From assembly GCF_020091405.1 (NCBI RefSeq), contig NZ_CP081903.1, positions 2,046,001 through 2,110,000 on the forward strand: a DNA stretch of 64,000 nucleotides, written 5' to 3'. Shown piece after piece: positions 27,051-34,768 of this stretch. The notes beneath the pieces are model-generated. The model was not told the DNA's origin. It did no database searches and saw only the letters and a list, made by a program, of their open reading frames with translations. The translations under genes were made by a program, and so were the position numbers. This DNA comes from Bacteroides cellulosilyticus. Its GTDB lineage: Bacteria; Bacteroidota; Bacteroidia; Bacteroidales; Bacteroidaceae. Numbering within the stretch: position 1 is the stretch's first letter; every line of letters begins with the position of its first letter.

Positions 27051-27917
27051 TTATTTTTCGATGCTAACGAGCTCTACCTCGAAGATCAGGGTAGAGAACG
27101 GTTTGATCTGACCGCCGGTTTCTCTGCCACCGTAACCCAGTTCCTGCGGAATATAAAGTTCCCACTTAGAACCTACAGGCATCATTGTGAGGGCTTCTGT
27201 CCAGCCTTTGATAACTTGGTTGGCACGGAAAGTAGCAGGTTCGTTGCGCTTGTAAGAGCTGTCGAATTCAGTACCGTCAATCAAAGTACCCTTGTAGTTT
27301 ACTTTCACTTTGCTGGTGTCAGCAGGAATCTCACCTGTACCTTTGGTGATGATTTTGTATTGCAGACCGCTCGGAGTAGTTACAACACCTTCTTTACCTT
27401 TGTTTTCAGCAAGGAATTTTTCACCGGCAGCTTTGTTGTCAGCGTATTTGGCAGCTGAAGCTTTTTCCTTGATGGCTTCCATACCGTCGCGCATGTAAGC
27501 TGTAGCAGCTTCTTTGGTCATAACGTTGCTCTTGTCTGTGATACCTGCGATGAAACCTGCCAACAGGTTTTCACGGCTGATAGTCTGAGTAGAGTCGCCA
27601 CCGAAGATTTGTTGGTTGAAGCCTTCTACCCATTGTTTGCCTACCATCTGGCCGATTTGCATACCGGTCATGTAAGCAACGTCTTTCTTGCTGGTTTTAG
27701 CAGCGCCTTCGTTGAAACCTTTGATGAATTCAGCCATCTGAGTAGTGTCAACGCCTTGTTGCATCAGGTACTGAGTCAGACCTTCCGTACGAGCCATACC
27801 GATGGCGTAAGACAATGAGTCAACATCTGTTTTCAGATTTGCTTTCGGGCTTTGTGCAGTACAGGAAGCTAAACCTGCGCCTACTGCAAGAGCCATGATA
27901 AATGTTACTTTTTTCAT
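27051..27917 (-). CDS. FKBP-type peptidyl-prolyl isomerase, lipoprotein (FkpA/Mip-like)
   Basis: 288 residues, lipobox GLASC. The N-terminal half has the paired helical dimerisation domain of FkpA/Mip (YAIGMARTEGLTQYLMQQGVD, YMTGMQIGQMVG). The C-terminal FKBP domain has VKVNYKGTLIDGTEFDSSY, VIKGWTEALTMMPVGSKWELYIPQELGYGGRETGGQIKPFSTLIFEVELV, with the active-site aromatic and Tyr residues kept. It helps fold proteins in the periplasm or at the outer membrane. It follows a second FKBP gene by 20 bp. Confidence 0.94.
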   Translation of the reverse strand: MKKVTFIMALAVGAGLASCTAQSPKANLKTDVDSLSYAIGMARTEGLTQYLMQQGVDTTQMAEFIKGFNEGAAKTSKKDVAYMTGMQIGQMVGKQWVEGFNQQIFGGDSTQTISRENLLAGFIAGITDKSNVMTKEAATAYMRDGMEAIKEKASAAKYADNKAAGEKFLAENKGKEGVVTTPSGLQYKIITKGTGEIPADTSKVKVNYKGTLIDGTEFDSSYKRNEPATFRANQVIKGWTEALTMMPVGSKWELYIPQELGYGGRETGGQIKPFSTLIFEVELVSIEK

Positions 27918-27937
27918 TTTGCTTTTACTGTTTATTT

Positions 27938-28534
27938 TTATTTTTGGGATAATATTTCAAGTAGTTCCACTTCAAAAATCAATGTGCTGTGAGGCGGTAT
28001 CATTTCGCCTGCACCTTGTGCGCCATAGGCTAGATCGGAGGGAATATAAAGTTTCCACTTGGCACCTTCGGGCATCAACTGAAGCGCTTCCACCCAGCCG
28101 GGGATAACCTGGTTCACACCGAATACGGCGGGTTGTCCGCGTTTGATAGAGCTGTCGAACAGGGTTCCGTCAATCAGTGTACCTTCGTAATGGCATTTCA
28201 CCTGGTCGGTAGCTTTTGCATAAGTGCCCACCTTGCCTTCGTTGATGACTTCGTATTGCAGACCGCTTGGCAAAGTAACCACATTCGGGCGTTTCTTGTT
28301 TTCTTCCAGGAACTGTACGCCTTGCTCTATGCTGGCTGCATTCATTTTCTCTTCCAGTTCAGCGAAGTATTTGTTTACTATATCGCGTGCCTCTGCGTGT
28401 GAAATGGCGGTTTTGTTTCCTTCCAGTATGTCTTTGATAGCTTGTGCAAAGTCATCTACTTCGATGCCTTTTGCACCCATACTCAATAAATTTTGACCTA
28501 TTCCGAGGCCGATAGCGTAACTGAATTTATCCAT
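27938..28534 (-). CDS. FKBP-type peptidyl-prolyl isomerase (FklB-like)
   Basis: 198 residues, no signal peptide, so cytoplasmic. Short N-terminal helical domain (YAIGLGIGQNLLSMGAKGIEVDDFAQAIKD) and FKBP domain (VKCHYEGTLIDGTLFDSSIKRGQPAVFGVNQVIPGWVEALQLMPEGAKWKLYIPSDLAYGAQGAGEMIPPHSTLIFEVELL). Paralogue of the lipoprotein encoded immediately downstream, giving a cytoplasmic and an exported isomerase in one operon. Promoter -7 at 28597-28604. Confidence 0.93.
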   Translation of the reverse strand: MDKFSYAIGLGIGQNLLSMGAKGIEVDDFAQAIKDILEGNKTAISHAEARDIVNKYFAELEEKMNAASIEQGVQFLEENKKRPNVVTLPSGLQYEVINEGKVGTYAKATDQVKCHYEGTLIDGTLFDSSIKRGQPAVFGVNQVIPGWVEALQLMPEGAKWKLYIPSDLAYGAQGAGEMIPPHSTLIFEVELLEILSQK

Positions 28535-28596
28535 ATATCTTTGGGGTTGAGACTGAAAGTATTATCTCTTTCAATCAGTTGTAAAATTACAAGTCG

Positions 28597-28604
28597 CAAA
28601 AGTA
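28597..28604 (-). promoter_or_regulatory. Promoter -7 element of the FKBP operon
   Basis: CAAAAGTA reads TACTTTTG on minus, about 62 bp upstream of the start codon at 28534. Confidence 0.55.
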
Positions 28605-28679
28605 AGTGTTTTATTTGAATGATTTATGCTTTTAGGTTTTAAATTTTCTTATATCTGTGGCAACTTCGGCAATCTTCTG

Positions 28680-28687
28680 TATTTTTG
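28680..28687 (+). promoter_or_regulatory. Promoter -7 element of the sirtuin gene
   Basis: TATTTTTG matches TAnnTTTG, 39 bp before the ATG at 28727. Confidence 0.6.
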
Positions 28688-28726
28688 TAGAAAAGAAACT
28701 GCTATAAATAGAAAGGAGATTTTGGT

Positions 28727-29428
28727 ATGAAGAAGAATTTAGTGATTTTATCCGGTGCAGGTATGAGTGCCGAGAGTGGTATCAGTACGTTTCGGGATGC
28801 AGGCGGATTGTGGGACAAATATCCGGTGATGCAGGTAGCCAGTGCCGAAGGATATGTGCGCGATCCGGAGCTGGTGATAAACTTTTATAACGAGCGCCGT
28901 AAGCAGTTGCTTGATGTGGAGCCCAATGCAGGGCACATCGGACTTGCCGAGCTGGAGAAGGACTTCAATGTGACGGTGGTTACGCAGAATGTGGATAATC
29001 TGCACGAGCGTGCCGGGAGCACGCACATCATTCATCTGCATGGTGAACTGACGAAGGTGTGTTCCAGTCGCGATCCCTATAATCCCCGTTACGTCAGGGA
29101 GCTGAAGCCGGAGGAGTATGAGGTGAAGATGGGCGACAAGGCAGGTGACGGCAGTCAGTTGCGCCCGTTCATTGTCTGGTTTGGTGAGGCTGTGCCGGAG
29201 ATAGAGACGGCCGTCAACTATGTGGAGAAGGCGGATATCTTTGTGATTATAGGCACTTCGCTGAATGTGTATCCGGCAGCGGGACTGCTGAACTATGTTC
29301 CGCGAACAGCAGAGGTTTATCTGATTGATCCTAAACCGGTGGATACGCACTCCATGAGGCAGATACATATCATTCAGAAAGGCGCTTCGGAAGGGGTGAA
29401 GGAACTGAAGAAAGAGATTCTTCGTTAA
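28727..29428 (+). CDS. Sir2-family NAD-dependent protein deacylase lacking zinc cysteines
   Basis: 233 residues. Motifs in order: SGAGMSAESGISTFRDAGG (NAD-binding), the class III substrate residues in INFYNERRKQ (Tyr and Arg, as in SIRT5/CobB desuccinylases), TQNVDNLHERAG, the catalytic His in HLHGEL, and IGTSLNVYPAAG. Between HLHGEL and VWFGE there is a single Cys (KVCSSRD), so the four-cysteine zinc ribbon is missing and replaced by a charged segment. It would remove acyl groups from lysines using NAD+. Monocistronic; a palindromic repeat array follows the stop. Confidence 0.92.
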   Translation: MKKNLVILSGAGMSAESGISTFRDAGGLWDKYPVMQVASAEGYVRDPELVINFYNERRKQLLDVEPNAGHIGLAELEKDFNVTVVTQNVDNLHERAGSTHIIHLHGELTKVCSSRDPYNPRYVRELKPEEYEVKMGDKAGDGSQLRPFIVWFGEAVPEIETAVNYVEKADIFVIIGTSLNVYPAAGLLNYVPRTAEVYLIDPKPVDTHSMRQIHIIQKGASEGVKELKKEILR

Positions 29429-29473
29429 CTGCCATTACTATAGCGAACTACAAGCGATACTTTTGCCGTGTTG

Positions 29474-29583
29474 TGCCATCGCATTGGCACGCTTTTGCCA
29501 TCGAATTGGCACAACTGTGCCATAGGCATGGCAAGACTTTGCCAAACCTATGGCAAAAGCATGCCAAACCTATGGCAAGGAAT
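29474..29583. repeat. 22-bp-period array of palindromes TGCCA-N6-TGGCA
   Basis: Five 16-bp inverted repeats start at 29474, 29496, 29518, 29540 and 29562, each exactly 22 bp apart: TGCCATCGCATTGGCA, TGCCATCGAATTGGCA, TGCCATAGGCATGGCA, TGCCAAACCTATGGCA (twice). The arms TGCCA/TGGCA never vary, while the six central bases do. A half-site TGCCAT at 29430 is also in phase (44 bp upstream of the first unit). It lies between the convergent sirtuin and glycosyltransferase genes. Too short a period and no spacer for a CRISPR. Confidence 0.93.
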
Positions 29584-29626
29584 CGTCTGTTATTGGGTGG
29601 AAAGTATGGGCTGTGCTTGCAAAGTT

Positions 29627-30373
29627 TTACTTCTTCAATACCGCCCGCACCACGAACCACGCATGGTGTGCCACAGTACTTATCAGTCCGTAGTGCTGTG
29701 CCATAATCCGGAAGCGTTCCCGCAGGGAAGCCTTTTGGTTCTGCGTCGTCATACCTTCTTCCAGATAGTCGATAAGCGTGAGATGCGTGTTATGCAGCGT
29801 CCGCGCTTTTTTCATGATGCGGATGCACCAGTCGAAGTCGGCGGAGAAGCGGTATCGCATGTCGTATGGTACCGCCAGGCTCCGTTTGGCGAAGAATGCC
29901 TGATGGCAAACGAGCATACCTTGCCTGAAACTCTTCCATGTCAGCACTTCGGGGGCGGAGAGGCGGCGCATACGGAGGAAATGCCTTTCTTTATCAACTA
30001 AAGCAGTTTCGCCATATAGTACGTCCGGCAATTCGCCGATTCCTAAAGTGTGCACCATTTGTTGCAGGGTGTCGTCTTCATGGAAACTGTCTCCGGCATT
30101 CAGGAAACAGAGGTAGTCGCCCGTTGCCAGGTGGATGCCTTTGTTCATGGCATCATACAGTCCTTTGTCCGGTTCGCTGACAAGCAAGGTGATACGGTCG
30201 CGATACCTTTCGGCAATGGCGAGGGTGCGGTCTTTGGATGCACCGTCTATGATGATGTACTCTACGTGGTGGTAGGTTTGTGAGATAACGCTCTGTATCG
30301 TGTCTTCCAACACGGCCTCGGCATTGTAGGTCACGGTGATGATGCTGAACTTGGGTGTGGGACGGTTATGCAT
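29627..30373 (-). CDS. Glycosyltransferase family 2
   Basis: 248 residues with a GT-A fold: FSIITVTYNAEAVLEDTIQSVISQTYHHVEYIIIDGASKDRT, then SEPDKGLYDAMNKGIHLATGDYLCFLNAGDSF, where the DxD-equivalent is NAGDS. This resembles WcaA/Wfg-type transferases that work on surface polysaccharide repeat units. Cytoplasmic, probably membrane-associated. It overlaps the upstream GT4 gene by 8 bp, so it is the last gene of a three-transferase operon. Confidence 0.92.
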   Translation of the reverse strand: MHNRPTPKFSIITVTYNAEAVLEDTIQSVISQTYHHVEYIIIDGASKDRTLAIAERYRDRITLLVSEPDKGLYDAMNKGIHLATGDYLCFLNAGDSFHEDDTLQQMVHTLGIGELPDVLYGETALVDKERHFLRMRRLSAPEVLTWKSFRQGMLVCHQAFFAKRSLAVPYDMRYRFSADFDWCIRIMKKARTLHNTHLTLIDYLEEGMTTQNQKASLRERFRIMAQHYGLISTVAHHAWFVVRAVLKK

Positions 30374-31631
30374 GTCTTCCGGTTATTTTGTTATAAACGT
30401 CGATGTATCTCTTGGCAATGGCACTTTCCGAATAATGGGAAACGGCTTTCCGGCAGGCTTGTTCGGAGAGTGTGGCGTATTCGGGTTCGGTCAGTATCCA
30501 GTAGATGCCGTTGGCAAAATCCTCGGCCGATTTGTATTGTGCCACGTAGCCGTTGTGCAGATGGTCTATCATCTCCGGTATGCCGCCTACGTTGAATCCT
30601 ACACAAGGGATGCCGCAGGACATGGCTTCCATAATGGTATTTGGCAGGTTCTCTTCCAGCGATGAGGTGACGAAGAGGTCGACGGCGTTGTAGATATCTA
30701 CTAACTGATGCTCATTGCTGACGAAGTCGAGCGGATAAACCTTGAAAGGCAACATATTCTGTAACTGTTGCGACTGGTTGCCAAAGGCCACTACACCCAG
30801 TTGGTCCTTCAGTTCCGGATGCTTCTCTGCCAAGAGTTTGCAGGCTTTAATCATATATTCCACTCCCTTCCGGGTATCCATTATCTTCACCGAACCAAAC
30901 AGAATCAGTTTGCTGTCTTGCGGAAGCCTGCATTTCTCCCGTGCAGCTTTTTTGCTATGCGGCTTGAAGAGATTGGTGTTGATAGGATTGGGGATATTGG
31001 TAATGGCATGTCCGCTGAAGAGGGCACTCTTCCGGGCGCGTTCTTCCAGCCAGTGGCTACAGGCTACAAAGTTGATATGACGGCCTTCGTATAGCTTCTG
31101 CTTTTTGAGGAAGATGCGGTGGGAGAGGTCTTTCTTCCGGCTTCCGTTGTGGATGAAGGGGCAATGATGACACTCCTCTTCGTAATGCGTACATCCGCCG
31201 GAGTAGTGGCAGATGCCGGTGCAGGGCCACATATCGTGCATGGTCCAGACTACGGGTTTGCCTGAGGACAGAATTTTCTCGATGTTCTTTAAAGAAAGCA
31301 TCCCCTGATTGATCCAATGGAGATGTATAACGTCCGCTTGCTGAAACTCCGGCAAGTTGGTGATGTCCGTGCCGGTGTTGGCAATGTCTATGGCGAAGAG
31401 GTGGTTTCTGTTGAAATGGTTGGCTTTCCAGATAACGATTCGCTCCCATACGAACTTCCATACCATGCGCAGGTTGTGGGGCAACTCCACTACGGTGATC
31501 TGTTCGGTCTGTTTGTCGCGCACCAATAGCTTGGCTTTGATGCCGTTATTCTTGAGGGCTTCCATGAGGCGGCTTGCGGCTACGGCGGGGCCGCCTATCT
31601 TTTCTGTTGTATTGATAAGTAGTATTCTCAT
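30366..31631 (-). CDS. Glycosyltransferase family 4
   Basis: 421 residues with a GT-B fold: MRILLINTTEKIGGPAVAASRLMEAL at the N-terminus, HLHWINQGMLSLKNIEKIL and VWTMHDMWPCTGICHYSGGC (WcaC-like acceptor domain), KLILFGSVKIMDTRKGVEYMI, and the donor-site EX7E-type motif in SSLEENLPNTIMEAMSCGIPCVGFNVGGIPEMI. A paralogue of the gene upstream. Its start overlaps that gene's stop by 4 bp. Role: addition of a sugar to a lipid-linked surface glycan. Confidence 0.92.
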   Translation of the reverse strand: MRILLINTTEKIGGPAVAASRLMEALKNNGIKAKLLVRDKQTEQITVVELPHNLRMVWKFVWERIVIWKANHFNRNHLFAIDIANTGTDITNLPEFQQADVIHLHWINQGMLSLKNIEKILSSGKPVVWTMHDMWPCTGICHYSGGCTHYEEECHHCPFIHNGSRKKDLSHRIFLKKQKLYEGRHINFVACSHWLEERARKSALFSGHAITNIPNPINTNLFKPHSKKAAREKCRLPQDSKLILFGSVKIMDTRKGVEYMIKACKLLAEKHPELKDQLGVVAFGNQSQQLQNMLPFKVYPLDFVSNEHQLVDIYNAVDLFVTSSLEENLPNTIMEAMSCGIPCVGFNVGGIPEMIDHLHNGYVAQYKSAEDFANGIYWILTEPEYATLSEQACRKAVSHYSESAIAKRYIDVYNKITGRHA

Positions 31632-32902
31632 TGTGTTACCTTTCTTCTGATTAAGTTTTGGTAGAGATTGAGATATTGCTTTGCAACGACTTCACCGGAG
31701 TATTTCCTGAATACTTCGCTTCGCATCTTTTCTTTGGAGATGGCTGTCCGGGCTTCGGATATTCCCCATCGGATGCCTTCTGCCAGGCTGTCGGCAGAAA
31801 GGTAGTCGGCCAGAAAGCCGTTCTCTTTGTGGCGGATAATGTCGGCCTGTCCGCTGTTGCCGAAAGAAACCGGAATGCAACCACAGGCTTGGGCCTCAAT
31901 CAGAGTCTGGCCGAATGTCTCGTAGAAAGAGGCGGATACGGTGACGTCTGCGGCGGAATATAGTTGCGAGAGTTTGTTTGTATCACCTATTCGTCCCAGA
32001 TAGGTGTAGCTGACGGGGATGGAGTTGAGAAGTTTCTCCGGATATTTGATCTTGCCGAATAGTGCCAGGTGAAGTTTTTCCTGCGGGAATTGCTTCTTTT
32101 CAATCAATAACCGGATGGCCTGGAGTAGATATTCCACTCCTTTGATCGGATCGTCGATGCGGGCGGCTCCGAACAGAATGATATGTTTATCGGGCAGGGA
32201 CAGTTCCTTTCGGGACAGTTCTTTGTCCATCATCCGGAAGTCGGTGGGGGAGAGCGTATTAGGGATCACGGAAACTGGTTTCTCTTTAAGTAGGGTGCTT
32301 TGCTGTATTTGTGAGGAAAGCCATGTGCTGACTGCGACGATATTCAGGGGACTGGCATGACTGAATAGTTTTTGTTTCTTCTTGAATACCCGGTGCGCCA
32401 GATCGTTGTTGCCAGGGAAGCGCAGGAAGCGGCAGTTTCTGCATTCGCTTTTGAAGAGGGTGCAAGTGTGGGCATGGTGGCAGATGGCGGTACATTCCCA
32501 CATATCGTGCAGGGTCCAGACAACGGGCTTGCCCGATTTGAAGATTTCCTGTATATTGTTCAGTGAAAGCATTCCCTGGTTTATCCAGTGGAGGTGTATG
32601 ATGTCGGCTTCCCGGAACGCAGGCAGTTTGGTGACGTTGAAGCCCGTATTGGCAATGGAGACGGTAAAGAGATTCTTCCGGCTGAAGAGGTTATTTGTCC
32701 AGATAACCAGTCTTTCCCAGAGGAAAGTGCACTTCTTTTGCCAGTCTTTGCCTACAGGGATCACCTGTTCCGATTGGCTTTCCTTATGCAGGACGAGCAT
32801 CTTCACGTCTGTTCCCGCTGTATGGAGCGATTCCATCAGGCGCCTGGCAGCGATGGCGGCTCCGCCTGTTTTCTCGGACGTATTGATTATAAGTACTCTC
32901 AT
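31628..32902 (-). CDS. Glycosyltransferase family 4
   Basis: 424 residues from ATG 32902; the frame is open to 32953, but the -7 box at 32920-32927 rules out the longer start. It has the same layout as the downstream paralogue: MRVLIINTSEKTGGAAIAARRLME, HLHWINQGMLSLNNIQEIF, VWTLHDMWECTAICHHAHTC, HIILFGAARIDDPIKGVEYLL, and the donor-site SFYETFGQTLIEAQACGCIPVSFGNSGQADII. First gene of the three-transferase operon. The two cysteine/histidine-rich patches (CHHAHTC...CRNC) are shared by the pair. Confidence 0.92.
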   Translation of the reverse strand: MRVLIINTSEKTGGAAIAARRLMESLHTAGTDVKMLVLHKESQSEQVIPVGKDWQKKCTFLWERLVIWTNNLFSRKNLFTVSIANTGFNVTKLPAFREADIIHLHWINQGMLSLNNIQEIFKSGKPVVWTLHDMWECTAICHHAHTCTLFKSECRNCRFLRFPGNNDLAHRVFKKKQKLFSHASPLNIVAVSTWLSSQIQQSTLLKEKPVSVIPNTLSPTDFRMMDKELSRKELSLPDKHIILFGAARIDDPIKGVEYLLQAIRLLIEKKQFPQEKLHLALFGKIKYPEKLLNSIPVSYTYLGRIGDTNKLSQLYSAADVTVSASFYETFGQTLIEAQACGCIPVSFGNSGQADIIRHKENGFLADYLSADSLAEGIRWGISEARTAISKEKMRSEVFRKYSGEVVAKQYLNLYQNLIRRKVTQ

Positions 32903-32919
32903 GTTGCGGAATGTTTTGG

Positions 32920-32927
32920 CAAAAGTA
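32920..32927 (-). promoter_or_regulatory. Promoter -7 element of the glycosyltransferase operon
   Basis: CAAAAGTA reads TACTTTTG on minus and is 18 bp upstream of ATG 32902, so a short leader. Confidence 0.6.
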
Positions 32928-32990
32928 CAGCTTTTACCGCTTTCTATCCACAAATTCGTGGTTTTTTTAGCCAGTAAACGCTAAAGTGTC

Positions 32991-32998
32991 TATCTTTG
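32991..32998 (+). promoter_or_regulatory. Promoter -7 element of the nonulosonate operon
   Basis: TATCTTTG matches TAnnTTTG. The predicted transcript has a leader of about 100 nt carrying the hairpin at 33018-33100. Confidence 0.65.
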
Positions 32999-33017
32999 CA
33001 GAGGAACAAATTAGCTA

Positions 33018-33100
33018 TAAGTTACAGGCTACGAGCTACGAGTGGCTGCGCTGCCATACCGAATAGTACTCGTCGCTTGTAGCCTGTAGCTCGTAACTTT
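33018..33100 (+). repeat. Leader hairpin built of 7-bp repeats
   Basis: Left arm: TACAGGC TACGAGC TACGAG in tandem from 33023. Right arm: complementary GCTTGTA GCCTGTA GCTCGTA up to 33097. The arms can pair to close a loop around 33045-33068, right before the ATG at 33109. The order of the 7-mers differs between arms, so more than one pairing register is possible. Possible effect on translation is inference. Confidence 0.65.
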
Positions 33101-33108
33101 ATGATGAT

Positions 33109-33960
33109 ATGGGAGAAAAAGGTTTGAAATGGTTGGAACAGCTTTGGCAGTGCTTCCTTAGTATAGTGAAAATCCTGTTGCAGTCCAAGTGGTGCACGCG
33201 CTTGCCGTCTTCTTTCAGTAATCCGGATGAATTGCTGATATTGGCTAACGGCCCTTCGCTGAACCGCACGGTAGAAGATTCGGCGGATTTCATCAAGGGA
33301 AAAACCTTGTTGGCAGTGAACTTCTGTGTAAGCTCTCCTATGTTCGAGCGTCTCCGCCCCGAACTTTATCTGATTGCAGACCCACTGTTCTGGATCGTTC
33401 CCGAGAAGCGTATACAGCTTTTCAAGACAATGGCCGAGAAGACTACCTGGGACATGAACTTCTTTGTCCCCGCCCGTGCCCTGAAGAATAAAGAATGGCG
33501 ACCCTTACTGGCGGGTAACCCCCACATCAAGCTCTATATTTATAATACAACGCCTATCGAAGGCTTCCAGGGGTTCTGCAACTGGATATTCCGCAAAGGC
33601 TGGGGCGTTCCCCGTCCGCATAACGTGCTGATACCTTCTATCGCTATGGGATTGCGTCTGCCTTTCAAGAAGATTTATCTCGCAGGTGCCGACCATTCCT
33701 GGCTGCCGGAAATCACCGTAACGGACGACAACGTAGTACTGATGCACCAAAAGCACTTCTACGACCAGAATAAATCGCAGGCCGATACCGTGAAACAGGA
33801 AAACTTGAACAGTGCCCGGCTCCACACCATTCTCTATCACATGCACGTAGCCTTCAAGTCCTACTTTATACTCGAAGCCTACGCACGCCGGCTGGGTAAG
33901 GAAATTATCAATGTCACTCCCGGCTCTTATATCGACGCTTTTAAACGGATGAAATTATGA
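33109..33960 (+). CDS. DUF115-like protein, candidate nonulosonate transferase
   Basis: 283 residues, no signal peptide. DUF115/MptE-like start: ELLILANGPSLNRTVEDSADFIKGKTLLAVNFC (nucleotide-binding Gly-Pro-Ser), then RPELYLIADPLFWI, VLIPSIAMGLRLPFKKIYLAGADHSW and a C-terminal helical part. The same NGPSL-type motif occurs in GT42 sialyltransferases and in transferases that attach nonulosonic acids. The gene heads an operon with a cytidylyltransferase (4-bp overlap), a NeuB-like synthase and a KDN-9-P-phosphatase-like HAD, so transfer of a CMP-activated nonulosonate is the best guess. Not proven by sequence. Confidence 0.65.
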   Translation: MGEKGLKWLEQLWQCFLSIVKILLQSKWCTRLPSSFSNPDELLILANGPSLNRTVEDSADFIKGKTLLAVNFCVSSPMFERLRPELYLIADPLFWIVPEKRIQLFKTMAEKTTWDMNFFVPARALKNKEWRPLLAGNPHIKLYIYNTTPIEGFQGFCNWIFRKGWGVPRPHNVLIPSIAMGLRLPFKKIYLAGADHSWLPEITVTDDNVVLMHQKHFYDQNKSQADTVKQENLNSARLHTILYHMHVAFKSYFILEAYARRLGKEIINVTPGSYIDAFKRMKL

Positions 33961-34709
33961 AAGATGGAATAATCATTCAGGCACGCACCGGTTCTACCCG
34001 GCTGCACAACAAGATTCTGCTCCCCTTCTATGGCGAACAGCGCATCATCGACATTCTGATAGCCAACATCAAACAGGCTTGTCCGGACAAATGTATTGTA
34101 CTTGCCACTACCAATCGCCCGCAGGACGACGTGCTTGCCGAAGTAGCCCGCCAGGCGGGTATCCTCAGTTTTCGTGGCGACGAGGACAATGTACTCGACC
34201 GCTTTATCCGTGCTGCCGAAGTTTTCGGTATCAACCGCTTTATCCGTGTTTGTTCGGACAATCCGTTCCTTCGTCCCGAAACTTTCAACACCTTCTTTGC
34301 CGAACACAATTTCTGTCCGGCAGATTATATTGCTTATGGCTTTGCCGATGGATGTCCTACCATCAAATCCCATTTGGGTTTATATTCCGAGTTGACAACG
34401 ATTGATGCCCTGCGTCGTGCCGCCGTTTCTACGCAAGAGAAACTCTACATCGAGCATGTCACTATCTATCTCTATACGCATCCCGAAAAATTCAAGGTGC
34501 GTCTGCTTCCGTTGCCTGCTGAGTTGGAAGGCCGTTTCGATCTTCGTTTCACTCTCGATACGATGGAAGACTTCACCTTGCTACAGGAACTTTATGCCAC
34601 CTTCCATGAGAAGACCGACCGTAGTGTGCATGCCCTGTTGCAACTGGTGCAATCGCATCCTGAATATCGTGCCAGAATGTTGGAGAATATTGCAAGAAAT
34701 GAAAAATAG
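33957..34709 (+). CDS. SpsF-like cytidylyltransferase
   Basis: 250 residues with the nucleotidyltransferase N-terminus IIIQARTGSTRLHNKILLPF, and RFIRVCSDNPFLRPETF and RFDLRFTLDTMEDFTLLQELY later, the last being typical of SpsF/KdsB/NeuA-type enzymes. These activate a sugar acid or sugar as a CMP conjugate. Next to a NeuB-like synthase it probably makes CMP-nonulosonate. SpsF homologues in spore-coat loci have uncertain substrates, so the sugar is inferred. The start overlaps the preceding stop (ATGA). Confidence 0.85.
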   Translation: MKDGIIIQARTGSTRLHNKILLPFYGEQRIIDILIANIKQACPDKCIVLATTNRPQDDVLAEVARQAGILSFRGDEDNVLDRFIRAAEVFGINRFIRVCSDNPFLRPETFNTFFAEHNFCPADYIAYGFADGCPTIKSHLGLYSELTTIDALRRAAVSTQEKLYIEHVTIYLYTHPEKFKVRLLPLPAELEGRFDLRFTLDTMEDFTLLQELYATFHEKTDRSVHALLQLVQSHPEYRARMLENIARNEK

Positions 34710-34768
34710 CCCATGTATACCTTCTACCGCTGTGCAGCCAAGTGTAATTCGTAATTTATAATTCGTAA

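Noticed and set aside
29474..29583. CRISPR-like array
   Set aside because: Unit step is only 22 bp, the six variable central bases are too short for spacers, and no cas genes are present.
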